DNA of 9,830 nt from Dehalococcoidia bacterium (GTDB taxonomy: Bacteria > Chloroflexota > Dehalococcoidia > GIF9 > AB-539-J10). A model generated the notes under the pieces. The model did no database searches. It saw nothing but the letters and a program-made list of their open reading frames with translations, and was not told where the DNA came from. Of the stretch, positions 4,895-9,830 are shown in pieces (within the stretch, counting starts at the first letter, position 1; the number at the start of each line of letters is the position of its first letter). Where the stretch lies: positions 1 through 9,830 of the forward strand of contig JAUVXS010000063.1 in NCBI GenBank assembly GCA_030603485.1, in the 5' to 3' direction. A program made the translations under genes and the position numbers.

Positions 4895-5896
4895 TTAGTA
4901 AATCCAACAACCCTCACTTTGAGAATCAAAGAAGTAAAGATTAGATTCTCTTAAATGATGCGTCCTAGCAATTCTGTCTTCAATCCTATCACGGTAAGAT
5001 GCCCAGTTTGGGTTCTCGGTATGTACAGATATGGCAATATCGGTTATACCCTCATGATCAATAGCATCAAATATATGTTCATCCTGTTCGCTTGCAGACC
5101 AGCCATAGATCATTAGTGCCCCACTGATTTGCGTAAGCACGGAATCGTATACCGTGTTTAGATAATTACTACGTGTTATGGCACGGAACTTTTCGGTAGT
5201 AGCACCTTCGCTGACAAATAACGGTATGTAATCCTTTTCTTGCCATTTAGATAGGATCGTCTCCAATAGACAATCGTCCATAGAACGGCTTAGTTTAACT
5301 TCATCACTATAGATGTCCGTCGCAAGGAATAAGCTACCGTGAGGGTAAAAGACAAGAGTCGAACCTGTTGCTGGTGGGTGCGGCTTGTATAGATAATGGA
5401 AATGCTTTTCGAATTCCCCGCTAACAAAACAGTCTTTGAACCACCGGCACTCTAGGTTGTCATTACCTACAAGCATTGACCAGTATACCAATAAGTCATA
5501 ATTGAGGCTCAACACTGTTCCAAAGTTAACGAGGAAATTTGCTATCGGAGTCAGTAAATGCTCTACGCTTTCATGTGTTGGGTGAATGTCTCTTATAGTG
5601 CTGATAAGTGCGTCTCTCAGTTCATAGTAATATTCTTTAGTTTTGTCGTCTTCAATATCTAAAACTTCATTAACTTGACTGGCTTCCAACAGTAGTCTCA
5701 ATATGAATTCGAAGTTTGATGTCTCGAAGTGTTCGAACATATTTAAAAGCTCATCGTTTAGCTTCCCACTATTGCAGACTTGCTCATATAAGGAGCGGTA
5801 AGAAAGACGACTATCAACAACTATACTTGCCCCATTCCCAAGTAGGAGGTTGTTCTTGAAGCGTTTCTTAATTTTCAACCAGTCGTCTAGCTTCAT
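4895..5896 (-). CDS. DUF4917 family protein (SIR2-like fold)
   Basis: Family hallmarks are visible: DDWL at the start, NLLLGNGASIVV (Gly20-Asn21-Gly22, nucleotide-loop-like), SNFEFILRLL (60-69), SLNYD (130-134), FYPHGSLFL with His186, PLFVSEGATTEKF (225-237), and YGWSASEQDEHIFDAI near 264-279. These follow the order of SIR2-like NAD-handling domains (GxG loop, T/S-x-NYD, central His, GxSxxDxH), and DUF4917 has been considered related to that group. NAD cleavage or binding is inferred, not shown. I chose ATG 5896 (333 residues) over TTG 5932 because the latter is the -35 box of the promoter and DUF4917 proteins usually begin just before the DDWL segment. With the -10 box ending seven bases before this ATG, the message is probably leaderless. 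It is the first gene of a two-gene unit with the nuclease-like gene. Confidence 0.82.
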   Translation of the reverse strand: MKLDDWLKIKKRFKNNLLLGNGASIVVDSRLSYRSLYEQVCNSGKLNDELLNMFEHFETSNFEFILRLLLEASQVNEVLDIEDDKTKEYYYELRDALISTIRDIHPTHESVEHLLTPIANFLVNFGTVLSLNYDLLVYWSMLVGNDNLECRWFKDCFVSGEFEKHFHYLYKPHPPATGSTLVFYPHGSLFLATDIYSDEVKLSRSMDDCLLETILSKWQEKDYIPLFVSEGATTEKFRAITRSNYLNTVYDSVLTQISGALMIYGWSASEQDEHIFDAIDHEGITDIAISVHTENPNWASYRDRIEDRIARTHHLRESNLYFFDSQSEGCWIY

Positions 5897-5901
5897 ATAA
5901 T

Positions 5902-5935
5902 AGATTCTATCCCCACACAGTATGGGTGTCAATGG
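5902..5935 (-). promoter_or_regulatory. Promoter copy 1 of repeated 34-bp element
   Basis: On the minus strand TTGACA (5932-5927) and TAGAAT (5909-5904) are separated by 17 bases. The same 34-bp block recurs at 7453-7486: the outer 13 and 12 bases are identical, and the middle differs by compensating one-base shifts that keep the 17-base spacer. The spacer carries CCCA...TGGG arms that could be an operator. The -10 box ends seven bases before ATG 5896, so transcription should start at or next to the start codon of the DUF4917 gene. Confidence 0.72.
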
Positions 5936-5940
5936 AGTTT

Positions 5941-5973
5941 AATAAGAGGAGAGAGAGCGGAGACGTTCTCCCT
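5941..5973 (-). terminator. Weak terminator-like hairpin
   Basis: After the last microprotein stop, the minus strand reads GGAGA-ACG-TCTCC with partly pairing flanks (AGAG / CTCT), then a pyrimidine-rich CTCTCCTCTTATT. A short stem and an interrupted T run make it a weak terminator. It separates the microprotein unit from the promoter of the DUF4917 gene, which starts immediately downstream. Confidence 0.35.
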
Positions 5974-6132
5974 CTATTTGTGCCTTATTCCACTCTTCCT
6001 GATAGATTTTTCAAGTTTATGAACATAATCCCGAAGTAAGGGGTCAATCCTTTTGCGTGGCACTTTTTGGGGTAGCTTTTGTTGCTCCGCTTTTTTGTTT
6101 GTTCTATCTTGTTTGTCCTGCTTATTTCCCAT
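5974..6132 (-). CDS. 52-residue charged microprotein, I-D-P-L-L type (A)
   Basis: This is the third and last of three tandem small genes on the minus strand. The product is highly basic: MGNKQDKQDRTNKKAEQQ, then PRKRIDPLLRDYVHKLEK, ending SIRKSGIRHK. Residues 29-36 (IDPLLRDY) match the motif in microprotein B (IDPLLGDY) and resemble C (IDPQLAKT). The N-terminal part is low-complexity and probably disordered; the motif and following residues could form a short helix. The start lies 34 bases after the stop of B with only a weak ribosome binding site (GATGTGG). No known family is recognised. The case for a real gene is the shared motif at the same relative position in three consecutive frames of one strand. 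Confidence 0.6.
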   Translation of the reverse strand: MGNKQDKQDRTNKKAEQQKLPQKVPRKRIDPLLRDYVHKLEKSIRKSGIRHK

Positions 6133-6166
6133 TATAACCACATCATCAATAGTTTGTGAAAAAGAC

Positions 6167-6301
6167 CTATTTCTTTTTGGGGTCTAAGTCTTTCTCAATG
6201 TAGTCTCCCAGTAGAGGGTCAATCTCTACGGGCGGTGGTTTGGGTTTTGGTTCGGGCGAATTAAGCTCAGGTGGTGGCTCTTGCGGTGGCTTATCTGGCA
6301 T
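6167..6301 (-). CDS. 44-residue Pro-rich microprotein, I-D-P-L-L type (B)
   Basis: This is the middle of the three tandem microprotein genes. The start follows the stop of C by two bases (TAA, CT, ATG), typical of translational coupling, and GAGAGGG before the C stop can serve as ribosome binding site. The product is Pro-rich for 25 residues (MPDKPPQEPPPELN, then SPEPKPKPPP), followed by VEIDPLLGDYIEKDLD and a KKK tail. The IDPLLGDY block (27-34) is nearly identical to that of A, although the flanking low-complexity parts differ (Pro-rich here, Lys/Gln-rich in A). This points to selection on the motif. Such a layout fits a short linear binding motif on a disordered arm. Function unknown. Confidence 0.62.
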   Translation of the reverse strand: MPDKPPQEPPPELNSPEPKPKPPPVEIDPLLGDYIEKDLDPKKK

Positions 6302-6303
6302 AG

Positions 6304-6456
6304 TTATTCCCTCTCAAATCGGTGAGTCTTCTTTTTCTTTGCCTTTTCCGCAAACTCAACAGTCTTTGCGAGTTGAGGGTCAATCATCTTTGGCGGAGAT
6401 TCTACCTTATTCTCAGGTTTGTCTTGCTTCTCCTGTTTTTCCTCTTTTTCTTCCAT
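6304..6456 (-). CDS. 50-residue charged microprotein, I-D-P-x-L type (C)
   Basis: This is the first of the three tandem microprotein genes, 38 bases after the membrane protein stop, with AGAGGA about nine bases before ATG. The product opens with a Glu/Lys helix (MEEKEEKQEKQDKPENK), then SPPKMIDPQLAKTVEFAEKA and a strongly basic tail (KKKKTHRFERE). IDPQL (25-29) lies at the same place as IDPLL in A and B, and the AEK segment afterwards parallels their YVHKLEK and YIEKD. It is the most divergent of the three. The frame is shadowed by longer but meaningless plus-strand frames rich in Ser/Phe/Leu. Confidence 0.6.
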   Translation of the reverse strand: MEEKEEKQEKQDKPENKVESPPKMIDPQLAKTVEFAEKAKKKKTHRFERE

Positions 6457-6494
6457 ACCTGCAATCCTCTACTAGTATTTTACACCCTTGCCGA

Positions 6495-7394
6495 TTACCA
6501 GACAACAGTTCCTATCCAAACAGCTAACAACCCCAAACCTATTGCGAGAATAAAGTAGGAACTTTTCCAAAGGCGGACTCTCATCTTTATACCGTCATCA
6601 TTCTTTTCTATAGCGTCCCTGACAATATCAATGATTTTCAACTTAGTTTCATTTGCTGGCTCAGTGATGTAATGTGACCGCAGACGTTCCAACTGTGGTG
6701 GCTTATCCCATTTGCCCATAGAGATTGATATAAAAGAGAGAATTATAGATAAACAGATAAACGCTACTGCTACTCCGACCAATAGCAAATTGACCAAGTC
6801 GGATTGCCCTAATAAATTATTGACCAATAGGGCAAGGATTACACTAGAAACACCGAGCACTATGCCCGATTTTGTAACTAGACCATCAAGTTGCTCAAAT
6901 TGGAAATCCAGCGTTCGCCTTACTTCATCTAATACTATATCTATGCTTGGCAATTGTTGACTCGTCATTGTTTCTTTCTCTTCATCGGAGACTTTGGTAG
7001 TTGAGTTTTCCATCGAGTTCTTATCATCAGGTTTTGCTTTCTCTTGTTGGGTTGTCAGTGCTATGCCTATGGCAATCAAGGCTAGTCCAACACCAATCAT
7101 ATTGATGTCCAAATTCACTTTGGCTATGGCTTCCTTAAAGCGGGAAAGCGATATAAATAACACTCCAACGTATATTATAAAAGCGTTAGTCACGGCTGAC
7201 CACGATATAAATTCCTCTAACTTCCGTACGAATTGCACCAGAAGGATAGATAAGACCCACAGTCCAGCTAACAGCGAAAATACAATGTATACGGTTGGCA
7301 GTGCTACTTCGCCAAGATACCAGATAGAGAGAAAAGTGAGAAACGCCAATAGAATGCTAATGAATATAGGTAAATTATGTTTGTCTCTTTTCAT
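6495..7394 (-). CDS. Seven-helix membrane protein, PycTM/SLATT-like C-terminus
   Basis: This 299-residue protein is the first gene after promoter copy 2. Predicted helices lie at about 8-27, 33-55, 66-84 and 97-115 (N-terminal bundle), then a hydrophilic linker rich in Lys/Glu/Ser (116-150), then helices at about 174-194, 200-224 and 279-298. The segment before and into the fifth helix, EVRRTLDFQFEQLDGL followed by VTKSGIVLGVSSVILALL, has the Q..xxD..xK(A/S)xxLL pattern of membrane effector families used in CBASS/Pycsar-like systems (PycTM, SLATT). The cytoplasmic loop between the last helices (228-275) ends in IKMRVRLWKSSYFIL, again like those families. That kinship is my pattern-level inference. 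The ribosome binding site is weak (AGGTAT, 11 bases before ATG); the leader is about 54 bases. Confidence 0.78.
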   Translation of the reverse strand: MKRDKHNLPIFISILLAFLTFLSIWYLGEVALPTVYIVFSLLAGLWVLSILLVQFVRKLEEFISWSAVTNAFIIYVGVLFISLSRFKEAIAKVNLDINMIGVGLALIAIGIALTTQQEKAKPDDKNSMENSTTKVSDEEKETMTSQQLPSIDIVLDEVRRTLDFQFEQLDGLVTKSGIVLGVSSVILALLVNNLLGQSDLVNLLLVGVAVAFICLSIILSFISISMGKWDKPPQLERLRSHYITEPANETKLKIIDIVRDAIEKNDDGIKMRVRLWKSSYFILAIGLGLLAVWIGTVVW

Positions 7395-7452
7395 GCTGGC
7401 TATACCTAATATACTGTCCCGCTTGGTTTCATTCTTACAGCTTAATCTACGA

Positions 7453-7486
7453 AGATTCTATCCCCCGCAGTAGTGGGTGTCAATGG
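7453..7486 (-). promoter_or_regulatory. Promoter copy 2 of repeated 34-bp element
   Basis: On the minus strand TTGACA (7483-7478) and TAGAAT (7460-7455) are separated by 17 bases, as in copy 1 at 5902-5935. CCA before the -35 box and the GGGGATAGAATCT stretch around the -10 box are the same in both. Transcription should start near 7448 and read the seven-helix membrane protein and the three microproteins. Identity outside the two hexamers suggests shared regulation rather than chance promoters. Confidence 0.72.
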
Positions 7487-7588
7487 TATAGTGTTACATC
7501 GTTTGACTTACAATCAAAAGAGCCAAATAGGCATGGAAGACTGTGGAGATAGAAAAACTCATAATAATCTTTAAGACGACTACGGCCT

Positions 7589-7644
7589 GCCCCCCAAAAA
7601 GGAGTCCAGGCATAATGTTAGTCTGGAAATTAAGAAAGGGGGGC
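7589..7644. repeat. G/C-run inverted repeat at IS remnant edge
   Basis: GCCCCCC (7589-7595) and GGGGGGC (7638-7644) form inverted arms. CTGCCCCCC just before the transposase fragment resembles the terminal sequence of some IS3-family elements, so this may be the left end of the same insertion sequence. The matching right end was not found. Confidence 0.3.
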
Positions 7645-7649
7645 ATTAG

Positions 7650-7751
7650 ATGGTCAGAAAGTCTTACATGCCAGAGCAAATTATCAACAAGCTACGAGAG
7701 GTCGAAGTCCTCATCAGCCAAGGAGCCACCACTATGGAAGCTAGCAGGATT
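7650..7751 (+). pseudogene. IS3-family OrfA transposase fragment
   Basis: The first 34 residues, MVRKSYMPEQIINKLREVEV then LISQGATTMEASR, match the N-terminus of IS3-type OrfA proteins (pattern RKxYxPEQIIxKLREAEVLLxxG, a Tnp_1 HTH). The expected continuation (a V/T-x-TYYRWRKEYG block) is missing; the frame goes on with unrelated IKLKNKILRLISFF and enters the end of the opposing anti-sigma gene. OrfB is absent. It is therefore a dead 5' remnant of an insertion sequence between the defence-like cluster and the sigma operon. Fragment end is approximate, set where homology stops. Confidence 0.72.
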
Positions 7752-7805
7752 AAACTCAAAAACAAGATACTTAGATTAATCAGCTTTTTCATTTGGCACC
7801 CCCGA

Positions 7806-9053
7806 CTACTCCAGCGGTATCTTGAACTCCCAGTGGCCTTCCCAGTCGCCAAAATGGGTGATGATGAAGGTTAATTCCTTGGCGTCGCTCGGCACTGGGT
7901 CAAGGTCATCCCAGATAAGTCTTATACCATCATCCTCAGAACCGATGCCAGAATATCCAGCGTCTTTGGTGACACCATCTATAGTATATTCGGCATGAAC
8001 GGGAACCATTTCAGGAGGTGGTGGATGAGGCATCGGCGGTATAACAGGTTCGGGTTGTTCAGGTGGACTGTACCCGGGCGGTATAGTAAATGCGTAGAAT
8101 CTAGCTCCCGTTGCTGTCAGTTCCACGCGTTTTAGGGTGATGGTAAGACCATTTACCGCCTGAGACTGGTTTATGTTAAAACTTCTTTCCATAGCTCCCT
8201 GGGGGAACCGAATGAGCAGCTTAGCTACAGTCCCGAAACTCCACTGTGTCGTCCAAGTGTCTCTGGTAGCCGTAATGTCCTTGACGTCAACGTAATACCA
8301 GCCAGGTGTTACTTGCTTTTCGTTCTCATCTCGCTGGTCCCAAGTGAGGTTATAGGTCATCCTCTCGCCCGGCTTCAGCATTAGCTCTTGCTCACCGGAG
8401 GTAAAGGACCGAACTGCCTCGTATGGTCTAGGCAGCATAATTTGTATCTCCGGTGGAAAGGGAGTTACTGTAATCGGCTCTGAGTCCGTGTTAATAAACG
8501 AGAACTCTATGTCAACCTCTTCCCCAGGCAGGTAAGAATCCTGGGTAGGGATAGCGCTTACCTGCAGTGTTGGTAATGGCGTCGGCACCGGTGCCGGAGT
8601 CGGAGTGGGCATGGGTGTAGGTGTTGGTGTAGGAGCCGGCGCAGGAGATGGTGTTGGGGTAGGGGCAGGTATAGGTGCTGGAGACGGACCAAATCCACCG
8701 GAGTACCAGACTACGGCGGCAAATACGATAATAACGACCACCGCAGCACTGCTGACGATACGCCATAAGGGGCTGCTCGGGAAGAATTGCGTTAATCGCT
8801 GCCGGAAACCTGACTCCTCTCCCGATTTACGGGCTGTTGCTTCTTCCTCGGCCAACTTCCGGAGTAATTTTCGCTTGAGTTCCGCTCTGAAGGCAGGAGA
8901 GGGCTCGTTGCCGAGAGACATCATCTTCCGGGCAAAGTCGAGTATCTCCCTCAAATCCTCGTCAACATCCTCACCAGTAACCACTTCCTCCCCGGCAAGC
9001 AGCCTGTCCAGATATTCTGTGTAATTCTTTTCGATGTTATCTTCCCTTCCCAT
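7806..9053 (-). CDS. Membrane anti-sigma-type protein with BsuPI-like domain
   Basis: The start overlaps the ECF sigma gene by 17 bases, the usual arrangement for a sigma factor and its regulator. Residues 1-90 are cytoplasmic and charged (YLDRLLAGE, DLREILDFARKM, AFRAELKRKLLRKLAEEE), the expected sigma-binding region, though no zinc-binding H-x3-C-x2-C motif is present. One membrane helix (97-117) is followed by a Pro/Thr/Ala linker (123-162, mostly TP and AP steps). The outer part begins with a domain like BsuPI (about 165-262: PGEEVDIEFSFINTDSEPIT, then LKPGERMTYNLTW and GWYYVDV). A second beta-rich region follows (about 285-415: GLTITLKRVELTATGARFYA, ending WEGHWEFKIPLE), reminiscent of DUF4179/DUF5643-type anti-sigma ectodomains. 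It probably senses an extracytoplasmic signal and holds the sigma factor at the membrane. Confidence 0.78.
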   Translation of the reverse strand: MGREDNIEKNYTEYLDRLLAGEEVVTGEDVDEDLREILDFARKMMSLGNEPSPAFRAELKRKLLRKLAEEEATARKSGEESGFRQRLTQFFPSSPLWRIVSSAAVVVIIVFAAVVWYSGGFGPSPAPIPAPTPTPSPAPAPTPTPTPMPTPTPAPVPTPLPTLQVSAIPTQDSYLPGEEVDIEFSFINTDSEPITVTPFPPEIQIMLPRPYEAVRSFTSGEQELMLKPGERMTYNLTWDQRDENEKQVTPGWYYVDVKDITATRDTWTTQWSFGTVAKLLIRFPQGAMERSFNINQSQAVNGLTITLKRVELTATGARFYAFTIPPGYSPPEQPEPVIPPMPHPPPPEMVPVHAEYTIDGVTKDAGYSGIGSEDDGIRLIWDDLDPVPSDAKELTFIITHFGDWEGHWEFKIPLE

Positions 9054-9591
9054 TCAGCCACTCCATAAAGCATTCCTTGAGTTTACGCAGTGCTCGGAAT
9101 AGTATGACGCCGACATTAGACTCGGAGAGACTAAGCATAATGGCAATGCGCCGGTTGGTGATTTCTGCACCGAACTTGAGCGAAACTATCTCTTGCTCCT
9201 GGTGTCCCAATCTCTCCAGGCATAAGCGCAACCGTTCTACCTCTTCTATCCTCTCCACTTCTTCTTCCGGAGAAGGCCCTGCTGAAGAAACGCCATCCGC
9301 ATTCTCTAGAGGTACGGATTGGCTTCTTGCCGCTCTACGGAAGTAGTCCGTCAGCGTGTTACGCGCGATTGATAGTAGCCACGTTTGTGGTGCCGCCTTT
9401 TCTCTTTTATAGCTGTGGAATCCGGCCAGTGCTTTTTCAAATACGACGGAGGTCAGGTCCTCTGCTACCGCTACATCACCTATACGGTAACTGATATAGC
9501 GGAAGATGCCGGACAGGTGTTCGTCATAGAGCTTGGTAAACCTCTCGCTCAAAGTTATGTTGTCCTCACCAGATAGTTGTGCCACTGTCAC
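9037..9591 (-). CDS. ECF RNA polymerase sigma factor
   Basis: This 184-residue protein has the two domains of ECF sigma factors. Region 2 spans about 16-85: FTKLYDEHLSGIFRYISYR, then AEDLTSVVFEKAL and TWLLSIARNTLTDYFRR. Region 4 spans about 122-175: LGHQEQEIVSLKF, then ITNRRIAIMLSLSESNVGVI and LFRALRKLKE. An acidic linker (SPEEEVERIEEVERL) joins them. Length and order are typical; there is no extra C-terminal domain. The start is GTG 9591, preceded by a weak GAAAGA site; it gives the normal amount of sequence before region 2. The anti-sigma-type gene overlaps its 3' end by 17 bases, so the two are translated together. ECF factors often read their own promoter, which may be the weak candidate upstream. 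Confidence 0.92.
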   Translation of the reverse strand: MTVAQLSGEDNITLSERFTKLYDEHLSGIFRYISYRIGDVAVAEDLTSVVFEKALAGFHSYKREKAAPQTWLLSIARNTLTDYFRRAARSQSVPLENADGVSSAGPSPEEEVERIEEVERLRLCLERLGHQEQEIVSLKFGAEITNRRIAIMLSLSESNVGVILFRALRKLKECFMEWLNGKGR

Positions 9592-9627
9592 TTATCTTTC
9601 GCATGCAGTCGACTGTGTTCGTACTCA

Positions 9628-9633
9628 ATTATA
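9628..9633 (-). promoter_or_regulatory. Candidate -10 box for the sigma operon
   Basis: TATAAT on the minus strand lies 37 bases before the GTG of the sigma gene. No good -35 hexamer is found 16-18 bases upstream (TTTTAT is the best), so the call is weak. Confidence 0.3.
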
Positions 9634-9695
9634 TGCCCATCAACCGTGTAATAAAAGTACCATTGACGCTGCCTTCCTTGAGGCTAGCCCATAAG

Positions 9696-9830
9696 CTAGT
9701 TTGCTACATATCCACCGAGTATATCCAGGATATCCAGTTCCTGTTCCAGAGTATCATCACCGATTGCCTCCATCTCTTTGGCAAAGTAAGTGCTGAACTC
9801 TTTGAATAGTCCCTGGTAGCCTGGTGAAAC
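9696..9830 (-). CDS. C-terminal end of unknown gene, cut by window edge
   Basis: Reading the minus strand from the window edge, one frame is open for 44 codons to TAG (9698-9696). The visible part is VSPGYQGLFKEFSTYFAKEM, then EAIGDDTLEQELDILDILGG and YVAN. It is a soluble acidic helical tail with good codon content and no stop, and it lies about 105 bases upstream of the sigma gene on the same strand. The family cannot be recognised from this end. A hairpin CTAGC...GCTAG just after the stop (about 9681-9699) lacks a T run. Confidence 0.55.
   Translation of the reverse strand, partial: VSPGYQGLFKEFSTYFAKEMEAIGDDTLEQELDILDILGGYVAN

Noticed and set aside
6240..6558. Plus-strand frames of 95 and 78 codons opposite the microprotein genes
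   Set aside because: Their Ser/Phe/Leu-rich products are the complements of Glu/Lys- and Pro-rich minus-strand frames and lack ribosome binding sites.
6712..7473. Plus-strand frames opposite the seven-helix membrane protein
   Set aside because: They have no recognisable domain and overlap fully with a well-structured membrane protein on the other strand.
8570..8695. Short-period DNA repeat that might be a CRISPR or satellite array
   Set aside because: It is coding low complexity for the TP/AP linker, with no spacer-repeat structure.
8605..9024. Gly/Val-rich plus-strand frame (MGMGVGVGVGAG)
   Set aside because: It is the antisense image of the Pro/Thr linker of the anti-sigma-type protein.

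Overview
The window reads like a mosaic accessory region of a bacterial chromosome. The best guess for the host is Chloroflexota, class Dehalococcoidia-like. This rests on the style of the ECF sigma factor, of its anti-sigma partner with a long Pro/Thr linker, and of the short XRE regulators; there is no marker gene, so confidence is modest. Most genes are short, several are broken, and composition changes along the window: AT-rich at about 4.3-7.5 kb, visibly more GC-rich at about 3.1-4.2 kb and 7.8-9.6 kb.

Left part (1-2930, all plus strand). A promoter-hairpin-terminator stretch comes first and may be a small RNA. It is followed by a lipoprotein with an OB-fold-like domain that overlaps a membrane-anchored thermonuclease (SNase), then a small three-helix membrane protein. 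Next are a truncated XRE repressor fragment, a 55-residue Cys-rich microprotein, an intact XRE regulator, and a 51-residue Trp-rich membrane microprotein with its own near-consensus promoter and a leader stem-loop.

Middle part (2930-4250). The 3' half of a tRNA-Asn gene lies here without its 5' half, as expected of an attachment-site remnant or decayed tRNA. Beyond it are about 370 bases without a convincing gene, then a serine hydrolase (class C beta-lactamase-like) pseudogene damaged at both ends. This looks like an integration or deletion scar.

Central cluster (4369-7485, all minus strand) is the most interesting part. Two transcription units begin with nearly the same 34-bp promoter (TTGACA, 17 bases, TAGAAT, with flanks and most of the spacer conserved). 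The first encodes a seven-helix membrane protein whose C-terminal half resembles PycTM/SLATT-type membrane effectors, then three tandem microproteins of 50, 44 and 52 residues sharing an I-D-P-x-L motif. The second encodes a DUF4917 (SIR2-like fold) protein, probably from a leaderless message, and a small PD-(D/E)XK-like protein with Thr in place of the catalytic Lys. I infer a co-regulated candidate defence or stress module: NAD-handling-like sensor or effector, nuclease-like partner, membrane effector and small charged accessory peptides. No experiment or search supports this yet.

Right part (7500-9830). An IS3-family OrfA fragment separates the cluster from a conventional minus-strand ECF sigma / membrane anti-sigma pair with overlapping genes. 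The 3' end of one more minus-strand gene enters at the window edge.
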